A DNA stretch of 64,000 bases from Nocardioides gilvus (GCF_003194605.1 NZ_QHKY01000002.1:434001-498000), one strand, 5' to 3'; numbered from the stretch's first letter, positions 1-8,888 are shown. Program-made: numbers and translations. The notes: generated from the letters alone by a model not told the origin.

Positions 1-1243
1 CGATCTTGTCGTTCTCGGCCAGCGCAGCGGTGATCGCGTCGTCGAAGCGCGAGAGACGGGTCTTGTTGACCTCGTCGACGCTCGGCAGCTGCATCTGGGT
101 CAGCGGCTGGCGGGTCGCCTTCTCGATCGCGCGGAGCAGGTGGCGCTCACGCGGCGTGACGAAGGCGATCGAGTCGCCCTTGCGACCGGCGCGGCCCGTA
201 CGACCGATGCGGTGCACGTAGGACTCGGTGTCGGTGGGGATGTCGAAGTTGACGACGTGGCTGATCCGCTCCACGTCGAGCCCGCGGGCCGCGACGTCGG
301 TGGCGACCAAGATGTCGAGCTTGCCGTCGCGCAGCTGGTTGATGGTGCGCTCGCGCTGCACCTGGGCGACGTCACCGTTGATCGCCTGGGCCGAGTAGCC
401 ACGGGCGCGCAGCTTCTCGGCCAGCACCTCGGTGATCTGCTTCGTACGGACGAAGACGATCATGCCTTCGAAGTTCTCGACCTCGAGGATCCGGGTCAGC
501 GCGTCGACCTTCTGCGGGTAGCTCACCATGAGGTAGCGCTGGGTGATGTTGATCGAGGTCGTGGTCTTGGTCTTGACCGTGACCTCGACCGGGTCGTTGA
601 GGTGCTTCTTGGAGATGCGACGGATCTGGCTCGGCATGGTGGCCGAGAAGAGGGCCACCTGCTTGGTCGCCGGGGTGTCGGCGAGGATCGTCTCGACGTC
701 CTCCGCGAAGCCCATCTTCAGCATCTCGTCGGCCTCGTCGAGGACCAGGAAGCGGAGCTCGCTCAGGTCGAGCGTGCCCTTCTCGAGGTGGTCCATGATG
801 CGGCCGGGAGTGCCGACGACGACGTGCACGCCGCGACGGAGCGCGGAGAGCTGCACGCCGTAACCCTGGCCGCCGTAGACGGGGAGGACGCGGATGCCGG
901 TCTGGGCGGAGGCGTACCGCTCGAAGGCCTCGGAGACCTGGAGCGCGAGCTCGCGGGTCGGGGCCAGCACCAGGGCCTGCGGGGTCTTCTGGGACGGGTC
1001 GAGGTTGCTCAGGATCGGCAGCGCGAAGGCAGCGGTCTTGCCGGTGCCGGTCTGCGCCAGGCCGACGACGTCGCGACCCTCGAGCAGCGGCGGGATGGTC
1101 GCCGCCTGGATCGGGGAAGGCGTCTCGTAGCCGACCGACTTCAGCATCTTCAGGACCTTGGGGTCCAGTCCCAGATCCGCAAAAGTGGGGGTCTGGGGGG
1201 CTGCCTCGTCAACGAGGGCGGTATCTGGGGCAGAGTCACTCAT
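1..1243 (-). CDS. DEAD-box ATP-dependent RNA helicase, C-terminus cut by window edge
   Basis: Cytoplasmic ATP-driven RNA unwinding enzyme of the DeaD/RhlE type, used in ribosome assembly and mRNA turnover. The 414 visible residues carry the Q motif (around F21 to Q46), Walker A AQTGTGKT (63-70), PTRELA, the DEAD box in VLDEADEM, SAT, and motif VI HRIGRTGRAG. The core is complete, so the missing part is the variable C-terminal tail. The ATG at 1243 is preceded by GGAG and a TAACGT -10-like box, giving a very short leader. It stands alone, with an unrelated minus-strand gene upstream. Family assignment is certain; the exact orthologue is not. Confidence 0.95.
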   Translation of the reverse strand, partial: MSDSAPDTALVDEAAPQTPTFADLGLDPKVLKMLKSVGYETPSPIQAATIPPLLEGRDVVGLAQTGTGKTAAFALPILSNLDPSQKTPQALVLAPTRELALQVSEAFERYASAQTGIRVLPVYGGQGYGVQLSALRRGVHVVVGTPGRIMDHLEKGTLDLSELRFLVLDEADEMLKMGFAEDVETILADTPATKQVALFSATMPSQIRRISKKHLNDPVEVTVKTKTTTSINITQRYLMVSYPQKVDALTRILEVENFEGMIVFVRTKQITEVLAEKLRARGYSAQAINGDVAQVQRERTINQLRDGKLDILVATDVAARGLDVERISHVVNFDIPTDTESYVHRIGRTGRAGRKGDSIAFVTPRERHLLRAIEKATRQPLTQMQLPSVDEVNKTRLSRFDDAITAALAENDKI

Positions 1244-1312
1244 GCTCCAACGTTATCCGCCGAGCGCTCAGGCGCAAGATTCCTGGTCGACGCGACATCC
1301 GTCACCACCCGC

Positions 1313-2293
1313 TCACCAGGACCAGCGCAGGCCCACCCCTCCGGGCCCGAAGCGGTGCCGGACGACCCGCACGAGCCGGTCGTCCTGCGTGATGTCGCAC
1401 GCCTGCTCGACCTCGTCGACGCGCACGAGACCGCGCAGATCGCGCGGCGTGGAGCCAGCGGCGAAGACCACCTCGACCGACACCTCCTCCACCTCGTGGT
1501 GCACCCAGTGCTCGTAGAAGTCGTCGGGCGCGACGTCACTGGGCAGGTGGGTGCGGTGCACGGTGCTGGCCGTCCCTCCCTCGCGCAATGGCGCCGGGAG
1601 CACCAGTGAGGTGGCGAAGACCCCCTCCGCGAGGTCGACGTAGGACGGCCCGAGGCGACACCCCTCCACCGGCTCCACGCGCCCACGGCCGGTGACCGGC
1701 GTCGCGGTCACCAGGACGACCGGGAACGCGTCGACGCCACCAGCGGGCGAGACCCACTGCGTACGTTGGGTGATCCGGCGGGCAGCGCCCTGCTCATCCA
1801 ACTCGAGGACCACCTCGACCCGGGTCTCGGTCATCAACTGTCCGGCGCGGTCGAAGCCCAGGGCGGTCCGGGCGCGACGAACCGAGTCGGAGACACGTCG
1901 GGTGTCGGGCTCCGCGGCATGGGCCGGCGCTCCGGTCGCCGGCGTCGGGAGGACGCCGTCGAAGGTGCCGGGGCGGCGACTGCGGTGGCTCCCGGTGGCG
2001 TCCGGATCCAACTCATCACCCAGGTCACCCGGCGCCAGGTCGAGGAGCTGCTCCAACACCGTGACGCAGGCCAGGTCCTCGGCCCCACCCGGGACGACGG
2101 CGCCCGACCGCCAGGCGGCCAGCAGTGGCGTACTCACCGGGTGCCCGCGCTCGGTCAGGGCGACGGAGAGCCCGCGCAGGGTGGCATGGCGGGCCACGAG
2201 GGCAGTGCGGAGCTGCTGGGCGAAGTCGCGCTCCGTGACGGCGTGGCTGTCGCGGCGGTCAGGGCCCGAGGCAGGCGTCGTCTCGCGGTCCAT
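1313..2293 (-). CDS. Hypothetical protein with N-terminal XRE-like helix-turn-helix
   Basis: A 326-aa protein I do not recognise. Residues about 22-90 read like an XRE-type DNA-binding fold (acidic start, then helices around TLRGLSVALTERG and TPLLAAWRSG). The remaining 200 residues form a soluble domain of unknown role rich in beta-type segments. No membrane segment or signal peptide is visible. I prefer the ATG at 2293 over the longer in-frame start at 2374, because a GAGGGG stretch precedes it. It diverges from the PLP enzyme at 2505. It could be a transcription factor with a ligand-sensing C-terminus, but no motif proves this. Confidence 0.7.
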   Translation of the reverse strand: MDRETTPASGPDRRDSHAVTERDFAQQLRTALVARHATLRGLSVALTERGHPVSTPLLAAWRSGAVVPGGAEDLACVTVLEQLLDLAPGDLGDELDPDATGSHRSRRPGTFDGVLPTPATGAPAHAAEPDTRRVSDSVRRARTALGFDRAGQLMTETRVEVVLELDEQGAARRITQRTQWVSPAGGVDAFPVVLVTATPVTGRGRVEPVEGCRLGPSYVDLAEGVFATSLVLPAPLREGGTASTVHRTHLPSDVAPDDFYEHWVHHEVEEVSVEVVFAAGSTPRDLRGLVRVDEVEQACDITQDDRLVRVVRHRFGPGGVGLRWSW

Positions 2294-2504
2294 CGCCCCC
2301 CCCTCGCCCGCTGCGGCCACCCCCCGTGACCGCGTCTCACCATAGAGGCGACGGGCGACGACGTCGAGGGGCACAGCGCCCAGACTGTGTGTCTGGTGTC
2401 ACAGCCCGCAACAGGCGGCCTCACCGATTGGGGTGATGATCGGCCGAGTCGTGCTCACGTAACCTCCGGGCACGCGCACCACTTCCACATGACTAGGACC
2501 CCAC

Positions 2505-3659
2505 GTGTCGATCGTGCCGGAGACCGCCCGCAGTCTTGTGGGGGCCACCAACCTGCCGCGGCAGCTCAACGTCGCGGGCGCGGGCCCGTTGAGCAACGCA
2601 GCGCACGCGACCCTCACCTACATGGTCGATGCCCACCACCGCAGTGGCTACTCCGGTCGCGACCCCCTGATCGAGCTGTACATCGAGGCACGCGCCCAGG
2701 TCGCGGCGCTGATGGGCACGCTCCCCTCCCTCCTCTCCTTCCAACCGAGTGTCTCGTCCGTGGTCACGATGCTCTCGCGCTCCGTGCCGCTGGGACCGGG
2801 CGACCAGGTGCTCACCTGGGACGTCGAGTACGCCTCCAACATCCACGCCTGGCACGTGCGCGCCCAGGAGTGCGGCGCGGAGCTGGTCCGGGTGCAGCCA
2901 TCGTTCACCAGCCCGTGGGAGACCGAGCTCCTCGTCGAGCAGATCAACGAACGCACGAAGGTCGTCACGGTCTCGTCGATCCAGAGCTTCGACGGTTCGG
3001 CCACCGACCTGTACGCGCTGCGTGCGGCCTGCGACGAGGTCGGTGCGCTGCTCCTCGTCGACCTCAGCCAGCAGCTCGGCGTCGGTGACGTGACCCAGGC
3101 GGTCGCGCTGGCCGACGCCTCCTACGCGGTCGCCCACAAGTGGCTCCTCGGCCCGGTCGGCCTGGCGGTCGCCAGCTTCACCCCGGACCTGCTCGTGAAG
3201 CTCGTGCCCCCGGCCTATGGCGCCTCCAGCGTGGAGATCGTCGCGGCCAGCGAGGCGGCCGTCTGGTTCGACCCGTCGCGGCCGGTCCGCCGCGACATCT
3301 CCCTGCTCGAGGCCGGAACGCCGCCCCTGCTCGCAGCCATCACCGCAGGTGCCTCCGCCCAGGCGCTGGCCAGTGTCGGCGTCGAGGCGGTGCTTCGGGG
3401 GGCCCTCACCGCGCGGCGGGCGATCGTGACGGCCTTCGGCTCCCACCAGATGCACCCGATCCCGACAGTGACGGAGCCGGTCAGCCCGATCGTGGCCTTC
3501 CGCCCCGGCCCCGAACGTCTGGCCAGGGTCGTCGCCGGACTCAGGGAAGAACACTTCAACTTCGTCGTGCGCGGCGACATCCTGCGGCTCTCGCCGTGGG
3601 CGATGGACACCGATGAGATCGCCGTCCTGTGCGACGGCCTGGAACGAGCCCTGGGCTGA
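2505..3659 (+). CDS. Class V (cysteine desulfurase-like) PLP-dependent aminotransferase
   Basis: A 384-aa soluble enzyme of the aminotransferase class V / NifS-like fold. The PLP lysine is K212 in VAHKWLLG, and the PLP-binding aspartate lies in LLLVDLSQQ about 26 residues earlier, as usual for this family. No cysteine sits in a NifS/SufS-type catalytic loop, and no Fe-S genes are nearby, so it is more likely a lyase or aminotransferase (kynureninase/selenocysteine-lyase-like) than a true desulfurase. Start is GTG at 2505 with a weak AGGAC Shine-Dalgarno. A transporter follows 44 bp downstream on the same strand, so the two may be co-transcribed. Substrate unknown. Confidence 0.85.
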   Translation: MSIVPETARSLVGATNLPRQLNVAGAGPLSNAAHATLTYMVDAHHRSGYSGRDPLIELYIEARAQVAALMGTLPSLLSFQPSVSSVVTMLSRSVPLGPGDQVLTWDVEYASNIHAWHVRAQECGAELVRVQPSFTSPWETELLVEQINERTKVVTVSSIQSFDGSATDLYALRAACDEVGALLLVDLSQQLGVGDVTQAVALADASYAVAHKWLLGPVGLAVASFTPDLLVKLVPPAYGASSVEIVAASEAAVWFDPSRPVRRDISLLEAGTPPLLAAITAGASAQALASVGVEAVLRGALTARRAIVTAFGSHQMHPIPTVTEPVSPIVAFRPGPERLARVVAGLREEHFNFVVRGDILRLSPWAMDTDEIAVLCDGLERALG

Positions 3660-3703
3660 GCCGGGGCCCCGGTGACCCGTGGGGCGTCTGGTAGAACGCT
3701 GGG

Positions 3704-5704
3704 GTGAGAGACCTGCCCGTACGCCCCCCGGCCGACACCGTGCCCGATGGCGCGGCCACACGCGACTCGGCTCCGAGCGGGCTGATCATCGCGGTCCTGG
3801 CCGCCGCCGGCATGGCGGTCTCGCTGCAGCAGACGCTGGTCATCCCCCTGGTCCCGAACCTGCCGGCCATCTTCGGGACGAGCGTCGACACCGCCTCGTG
3901 GTTGGTCACCATCACCCTGCTCACCGGCGCCGTGGCGACCCCGATCGTCACCAAGCTCGCCGACATGCACGGCAAGCGGAAGATGATCATCCTGGCCCTG
4001 TCCGTGATGGTGATCGGCTCGCTGATCCTGGCGGTCAGCACCAGCCTCGTCCTGGGCCTGATCGGGCGCGCGCTCCAGGGTTTGGCGGCCTCGGTGATCC
4101 CGATCGGCATCAGCATCCTGCGCGACGAGCTGCCCAAGGAACGCATCGGCTTCGGCATTGCACTGATGAGTGCCACGCTCGGCATCGGCGGGGGCCTGGG
4201 ACTGCCACTGTCGGGTCTGCTCTACGAGTCGATGGGCTGGTCGTCGCTCTTCTGGGTCACGGCGGCGGTGACCGCCGTCATCCTCGCCGCGACCCTCTTC
4301 ATCGTCCCGGAGTCGCCCGTACGCAGTCCCGGCTCCTTCGACATCACCGGCGCCGTGGTGCTCTCGATCGGGCTGACCACCCTGCTGCTGGTGATCTCGA
4401 AGGGATCGAGCTGGGGGTGGACCTCGGCCCCCGTCGCCGGTCTGGCGGTCGCGTGCGTGTTGACCTTCCTGGTGTGGGTCCCGCTGCAGTTGCGGATCGG
4501 GGAGCCGATGGTCGACCTGCGCACCGCCGCCACGCGGCCGGTCCTGCTGACCAACATCGCCTCTGTCCTGGTGACCATGGGCATGATGGCCAACGGATTG
4601 TTGACCGTGCCGCTCGTCGAGGCGCCCGAGTCCAGCGGTTACGGCTTCGGGCTCTCGGTGATGGATGCCGGTCTGGTGATGGCACCGTCCGGTCTGGCCA
4701 TGGTCTTCTTCGCACCCATCTCGGGCTGGATGCTCGGCCGGATCGGCGGGCGCTGGATGCTGATCATGGGCGCGGCGACCATCTCCGTCTCCTACCTGCT
4801 GCGGCCGGCACTGTCCGGCTCGATCCCCGAGATCATGGTGGCTTCGACCCTGGCCGGGTTGGGTGCTGCGATCGCCTTCGCGGCCATGCCGGCGCTGATT
4901 ATGTCGGCGGTCCCGATCACCGAGACCGCCTCGGCCAACGGCATCAACTCGCTCATGCGCTCGGTCGGCATGGCGACCGCCAGCGCCGGCACGGCAGCGA
5001 TCTTCGCGACCTGGACGATGACCCTCGAGGTGGGCGGTGAGGCCGGGGTGCGGCCGAGCGAGGCGGCGTACGAGATCGGCTTCATCCTCTTCGGGGTGCT
5101 CGCCCTGATCGCGGCCGTGGTGGCAGCCTTCATCCCGGCCCGCAGGGGCGTCGGCGCCGTTCCCCAACCGGGACGTGGGGCCGAGAGGGTCGTACGCGGT
5201 CGCATCGTGCTCGGCACCTCGCGCGCCGAGCAGGTGATCGGCACCGTCGTGCTGACCTGTCCCGACGGCGAACAGGTCGACTGGGCGCGCCCCGACTTCG
5301 ACGGCCACTTCTCGCTGGCCTACCCGCGCGACGGGCGCTACCTGATGGTCGCGACCGCCCGTGGTTGGGCACCCAAGGTGCTGGTGACCGACGTGACCGG
5401 AGAGTGCGGACCGATCCAGGTGCTGCTCGACGACCGGCTCACGGTGCACGGGACCGTCACCCGGGACGGCGAGCCCGTCGGCGGCGCCACCGTCACGATG
5501 TTCCTGGGCAGCGGCGAGCACACCGGCCACACCACCACCGATCTCCGCGGGCGTTACGAGTTCCCGTTGCCACCCTCTGGTCTGTACCTGGTGGCGGCGG
5601 CGTTGCCGGAGAGCGGTGACGCCCACGCCGAGAAGGTCCAGGTGATGGCCGAGTCCGTCACCGCCGACCTCGACCTGGGGCGCGCGGAGGTCCCCGCTCC
5701 GTAG
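3704..5704 (+). CDS. MFS transporter (DHA2-like) fused to two carboxypeptidase-regulatory-like domains
   Basis: A 666-aa membrane protein. Residues 1 to about 490 form a 14-helix-type drug:H+ antiporter, with a DMHGKRK loop after helix 2 and a GRALQG motif. The last ~170 residues are soluble and contain two beta-sandwich units of the CarboxypepD_reg/SdrD-B kind, around VVRGRIVLG (about 495-570) and VHGTVTRDGEPVGGATV (about 580-660). Typical DHA2 pumps end after ~500 residues, so the tail is an added module. Counting helices puts it most likely in the cytoplasm, but this needs testing. Start GTG 3704. The stop codon touches a 48-bp palindromic repeat. Substrate unknown. Confidence 0.88.
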   Translation: MRDLPVRPPADTVPDGAATRDSAPSGLIIAVLAAAGMAVSLQQTLVIPLVPNLPAIFGTSVDTASWLVTITLLTGAVATPIVTKLADMHGKRKMIILALSVMVIGSLILAVSTSLVLGLIGRALQGLAASVIPIGISILRDELPKERIGFGIALMSATLGIGGGLGLPLSGLLYESMGWSSLFWVTAAVTAVILAATLFIVPESPVRSPGSFDITGAVVLSIGLTTLLLVISKGSSWGWTSAPVAGLAVACVLTFLVWVPLQLRIGEPMVDLRTAATRPVLLTNIASVLVTMGMMANGLLTVPLVEAPESSGYGFGLSVMDAGLVMAPSGLAMVFFAPISGWMLGRIGGRWMLIMGAATISVSYLLRPALSGSIPEIMVASTLAGLGAAIAFAAMPALIMSAVPITETASANGINSLMRSVGMATASAGTAAIFATWTMTLEVGGEAGVRPSEAAYEIGFILFGVLALIAAVVAAFIPARRGVGAVPQPGRGAERVVRGRIVLGTSRAEQVIGTVVLTCPDGEQVDWARPDFDGHFSLAYPRDGRYLMVATARGWAPKVLVTDVTGECGPIQVLLDDRLTVHGTVTRDGEPVGGATVTMFLGSGEHTGHTTTDLRGRYEFPLPPSGLYLVAAALPESGDAHAEKVQVMAESVTADLDLGRAEVPAP

Positions 5705-5751
5705 GACGTCATCAGGAGCGGTCGCCCCAGCGACCGGGGGTGATGACGTCC
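5704..5751. repeat. 48-bp palindromic repeat, copy A
   Basis: Outer arms GGACGTCATCA and TGATGACGTCC (11 bp, perfect) enclose 26 bp that contain a second stem, CGGTCGC/GCGACCG around CCCA. It starts on the last base of the MFS stop codon and lies before the SDR gene. Its reverse complement aligns with copies B, C and D. It could act as a terminator, an mRNA 3'-end stabiliser or a protein-binding site. Confidence 0.85.
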
Positions 5752-5820
5752 CGGAGTCGGGGGACCCGACTGTCCGCGAGGAATCGGGAGCACCCCCGTG
5801 CTGGTGCGACAATCCTTGAT

Positions 5821-7368
5821 GTGAATTCGCAGGTGCAGGCGCAGTCCCCCGAGCCCGACGAGCAGGACGCCTCGACGGCCGTCGACGGCATCGACCCCGA
5901 CGAGATGGCGATCGCGATCAAGGTCCTGCGCCAACTGCCGCCGCTCGGCCCGGACCACCCGGACGTACGCCTGATGAAGCGCGAGGCGTCCTACATGTAC
6001 AAGCTGGTCAAGAAGTCGCGCCGTGCCGAGATCCGCCAGGAGCGCTTCCAGCACGACCAACGGATCATCGAGAAGACGGCCACCGGATCCGCGATGCGGA
6101 TCGACGACGAGACCGCCGGCATCCCGCTGGTCTCGAACACGAAGGGTGCCTTCGCGGGTGAGCTGATCACGGCGCGTGGTTGCTACATCTGCAAGGAGGA
6201 CTTCACCCTCGTCGATGCCTTCTACCACTGGCTCTGCCCCCGCTGCGCCGCCTTCAGCCACACCAAGCGCGACCAGCGCACCGACCTCACCGGCAAGCGC
6301 GCGCTGCTCACCGGCGGCCGCTCCAAGATCGGCATGTACATCGCCCTGCGCCTGCTGCGCGACGGCGCCCACACCACGATCACCACCCGCTTCCCGAAGG
6401 ACGCGGTGCGCCGTTTCACCGCCCTCGAGGACTCCGGCGACTGGATCCACCGCTTCAAGGTGGTCGGCATCGACCTGCGTGACCCCACCCAGGTGATCAG
6501 CCTCGCCGACGACGTCTCGGCCGCCGGGCCGCTGGACATCCTGATCAACAACGCCTGCCAGACCGTACGCCGCACCCCGGGCTCGTACGCCCCCCTCACC
6601 GAGGGCGAGCTGGCGCCGCTGCCCGAAGGCATCGCGCTCCCCGAGATGGTCGCCTTCGACCGGATCTCCGAGGCGCACCCGGCCGCGATCGCCGGTGCGC
6701 TGGCCGACGTCGCGGTGGCCCATCATGAGGGTGAGTCGACCGAGTCGGCGCTGGCCGCGCACAACGCAGCATCGCTGACCGCGCTGGCCCTGAAGGCCGG
6801 CTCGGCCTCGCTCGACGCCCACCTGGCCGGCACAGCAGTTGACGCCGGCGGGTTGCTGCCGGACGTGCAGGTCAACAACTCGTGGACCCAGACCGTCGGG
6901 GAGGTCGACCCGTTGGAGCTGCTCGAGGTGCAGCTGTGCAACTCGATCGCACCGTTCCTACTGGTCTCCCGCCTGCGTCCGGCGCTGGCTGCGGCCGCGG
7001 CGGCGGCGCCGTCAAAGCGGTCGTACGTCGTCAACGTCTCGGCCATGGAGGGCCAGTTCTCCCGCCGCTACAAGGGCCCTGGCCACCCGCACACCAACAT
7101 GGCGAAGGCCGCGCTCAACATGATGACGCGCACCTCGTCGGGCGAGATGTTCGAGACCGACAACATCTTGATGACCGCCGTCGACACCGGATGGATCACC
7201 GACGAACGGCCGCACGCCGAGAAGCTGCGGATCGCCGCCGAGGGCTGGCACGCCCCGCTAGACCTCGTCGATGGTGCGGCGCGCGTCTACGACCCGATCG
7301 TGATGGGTGAGCAGGGCGAGGACATCTTCGGCTGCTTCGTGAAGGACTACAAGCCGTCACCTTGGTGA
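5821..7368 (+). CDS. Zinc-ribbon short-chain dehydrogenase/reductase with altered active site
   Basis: A 515-aa soluble oxidoreductase. Residues 1-110 are charged. A four-cysteine ribbon follows (C121, C124, C139, C142, in CYICKE and LCPRCA), then an SDR Rossmann domain starting TLLTGGRSKIG-like at 161-171, with TRFP after beta-2 suggesting NADP binding. The usual Tyr-x3-Lys is absent: the aligned segment reads TNMAK, so the catalytic tyrosine position is threonine, although serine in VNVSAMEG and the lysine remain. Start is GTG 5821, only a few bases after an ACAATC-like -10, so the mRNA is probably leaderless. An upstream ATG at 5740 would run through the 48-bp repeat and is less likely. 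Substrate unknown. Confidence 0.85.
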   Translation: MNSQVQAQSPEPDEQDASTAVDGIDPDEMAIAIKVLRQLPPLGPDHPDVRLMKREASYMYKLVKKSRRAEIRQERFQHDQRIIEKTATGSAMRIDDETAGIPLVSNTKGAFAGELITARGCYICKEDFTLVDAFYHWLCPRCAAFSHTKRDQRTDLTGKRALLTGGRSKIGMYIALRLLRDGAHTTITTRFPKDAVRRFTALEDSGDWIHRFKVVGIDLRDPTQVISLADDVSAAGPLDILINNACQTVRRTPGSYAPLTEGELAPLPEGIALPEMVAFDRISEAHPAAIAGALADVAVAHHEGESTESALAAHNAASLTALALKAGSASLDAHLAGTAVDAGGLLPDVQVNNSWTQTVGEVDPLELLEVQLCNSIAPFLLVSRLRPALAAAAAAAPSKRSYVVNVSAMEGQFSRRYKGPGHPHTNMAKAALNMMTRTSSGEMFETDNILMTAVDTGWITDERPHAEKLRIAAEGWHAPLDLVDGAARVYDPIVMGEQGEDIFGCFVKDYKPSPW

Positions 7369-7428
7369 CGGCCTCACAGGGACTATGGGCTCTGCGCCCA
7401 TGGTGCGACACCTGACAGCGCTCTTAGC

Positions 7429-7442
7429 GTGAGGGAGATCAC
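7429..7442. promoter_or_regulatory. CRP/GlxR-like operator upstream of polyester hydrolase
   Basis: The sequence GTGA-N6-TCAC is a perfect match to the half-sites of the CRP-family consensus, about 66 bp before the hydrolase ATG. The outer T of the full TGTGA half-site is C on the left and intact on the right. Actinobacterial CRP proteins use this motif for cAMP-dependent control of carbon use. A functional site here would suggest catabolite control. Confidence 0.5.
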
Positions 7443-7507
7443 ATCCCTCGGGTGGCGGGTTTCGACCTCGTCGTGGCCTCCGCCCACGTCATGTCTCGGA
7501 GAACCCC

Positions 7508-8386
7508 ATGCGCAGACCGTCGCACCTCCTCAGCTCCCTGGCCGCCAGCCTGGGCCTCGTCCTCTCGCTCCTCCTCGCGGCACCAGCCACCGCCGACAGC
7601 CCCTACGAGCGAGGACCAGATCCGTCCTGGTCGAGCATCGAGGCCCGACGCGGTCCCTTCGCCGTCACGTCGACCTCGGTCTCCGACTTCGCCACCCCCG
7701 GCTTCGGTTCGGCCACCGTCACCTACCCCACGTCGACCAGCGAGGGCACCTACGGAGCGGTCGCGATCTCGCCCGGCTACACCGCCTCTGAGTCGACGAT
7801 CGCGTGGCTCGGCCCGCGCCTGGCTTCCCAGGGCTTCGTGGTCATCACCTTCAACACGCAGTCGCGCTTCGACCAGCCCTCTGCCCGCGGCGACCAGCTG
7901 CTGGCGGCCCTGGACTACCTGACCCAACGGTCGGCCACGGCCATCCGCTCTCGCATCGATCCCACCAGGCTTGCCGTGATCGGTCACTCGATGGGTGGCG
8001 GCGGCACGCTCGAGGCGGCCAAGGACCGGCCGTCCCTCCAGGCCACCGTAGGCCTGACCCCGTGGAACCTGGACAAGACGTGGCCCGAGATCAGGACCCC
8101 CAGCCTGGTCATCGGGGCCGAGAACGACTCCGTCGCGTCAGTGAACTCCCACGCGATCCCGTTCTACCAGTCGATCCCGGCCTCGACGAGCAAGGCGTAC
8201 CTGGAGCTCAACAACGCGAGTCACTTCGCGCCCAACAGCGAGAACACCACGATCGCCTGGTCGACGATCAGCTGGCTCAAGCTCCATGTCGACGACGACA
8301 CTCGCTACCGACAGTTCCTCTGCCCCGGCCCCCAGCCCTCCTCCTTCGGTCAGGTGTCGGACTACCGCAACACCTGCACGGGCTGA
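7508..8386 (+). CDS. Secreted polyester hydrolase (cutinase / PET-hydrolase family)
   Basis: A 292-aa exported alpha/beta hydrolase of the actinobacterial cutinase type (Thermobifida Cut2 and relatives), expected to cleave cutin, aliphatic polyesters and possibly PET. A Sec signal peptide ends near ATA-D30. The mature part starts SPYERGP, as in that family. Catalytic Ser161 lies in GHSMGGGG, Asp207 in AENDS and His239 in ASHFAPN. Tyr91 (SPGYT) and Met162 form the oxyanion hole, and Trp186 is the substrate-clamp position. Cys272 and Cys290 match the conserved C-terminal disulfide. The extra disulfide of Ideonella PETase is missing, so this is type I. GGAGAACCCC precedes the ATG. Confidence 0.95.
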   Translation: MRRPSHLLSSLAASLGLVLSLLLAAPATADSPYERGPDPSWSSIEARRGPFAVTSTSVSDFATPGFGSATVTYPTSTSEGTYGAVAISPGYTASESTIAWLGPRLASQGFVVITFNTQSRFDQPSARGDQLLAALDYLTQRSATAIRSRIDPTRLAVIGHSMGGGGTLEAAKDRPSLQATVGLTPWNLDKTWPEIRTPSLVIGAENDSVASVNSHAIPFYQSIPASTSKAYLELNNASHFAPNSENTTIAWSTISWLKLHVDDDTRYRQFLCPGPQPSSFGQVSDYRNTCTG

Positions 8387-8414
8387 CACCGGCGCACCGG
8401 CGCACCACCGAAGG

Positions 8415-8452
8415 TCGCCGGACGCAGACGCCTCGGCGGCTGCGTCCGGCGA
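8415..8452. terminator. Bidirectional hairpin terminator
   Basis: A perfect 13-bp stem (TCGCCGGACGCAG / CTGCGTCCGGCGA) with a 12-base loop lies between the convergent hydrolase and VOC genes. There is no U-tract, as is common in actinomycetes. Confidence 0.75.
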
Positions 8453-8456
8453 TCAG

Positions 8457-8888
8457 TCAGTCAGACGGCTCCGAGTCCGGCAGCTCGCCGAGGTCGAACA
8501 TCCACGGGACGCCGAAGCGATCGACGAACTCTCCGTAGTGGTCGCCCCACGGCTGGAGCTCGAGGGGCATCGTGACCTCGCCTCCAGCACTCAGGGCGCC
8601 GAACCAGGCACGTGCCTCGGGCGAGTCCTGCCCCATCACCGAGACCATCACCTGCTCGCCGAGTCGCACCTCGGGCGAGATCGGCGGGGCGTCGGAACCG
8701 TAGAGGACCAATCCGTGCTCGGTGACGAGCTTGCCGTGCATCACCAACTCAGCCGCGGCGCCCTCGACCCCGAGCTCCCGGAACTCCATCAGCGACAGCT
8801 CGCCGCCCAGGGTCGAGCGGTAGAACTCCATCGCCGCACGTGCCTGACCGTCGGCGAACTTCAGGTACGGCGCGAGTCGTACGTTCAT
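8457..8888 (-). CDS. PhnB-like VOC superfamily protein 1
   Basis: A 143-aa protein of the PhnB / 3-demethylubiquinone methyltransferase-like branch of the vicinal-oxygen-chelate fold, also called glyoxalase/bleomycin-resistance-like. Typical segments are YLKFADGQARAAMEFYRS at the N-terminus, VMHGKL in the middle and FVDRFGVPWMFD at the end. The metal and substrate are not predictable. The true start is probably ATG 8888 (GGGAGGG upstream) rather than the TTG one codon before. The next gene upstream encodes a paralogue 20 bp away, so they form a tandem pair transcribed together. Confidence 0.85.
   Translation of the reverse strand: MNVRLAPYLKFADGQARAAMEFYRSTLGGELSLMEFRELGVEGAAAELVMHGKLVTEHGLVLYGSDAPPISPEVRLGEQVMVSVMGQDSPEARAWFGALSAGGEVTMPLELQPWGDHYGEFVDRFGVPWMFDLGELPDSEPSD

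Noticed and set aside
140..1609. Long plus-strand frame opposite the DEAD-box helicase
   Set aside because: It is antisense to a complete helicase core, and its translation lacks family features; GC-rich third positions create such open frames.
3661..3672. CCGGGGCCCCGG palindrome as terminator
   Set aside because: It has no loop and no extended stem; base composition alone explains it.
3215..5812. 865-codon minus-strand frame across the MFS gene
   Set aside because: The plus strand encodes a clear transporter with membrane helices and a regulatory-like tail; the antisense product is low-complexity His/Gln/Asp/Arg.
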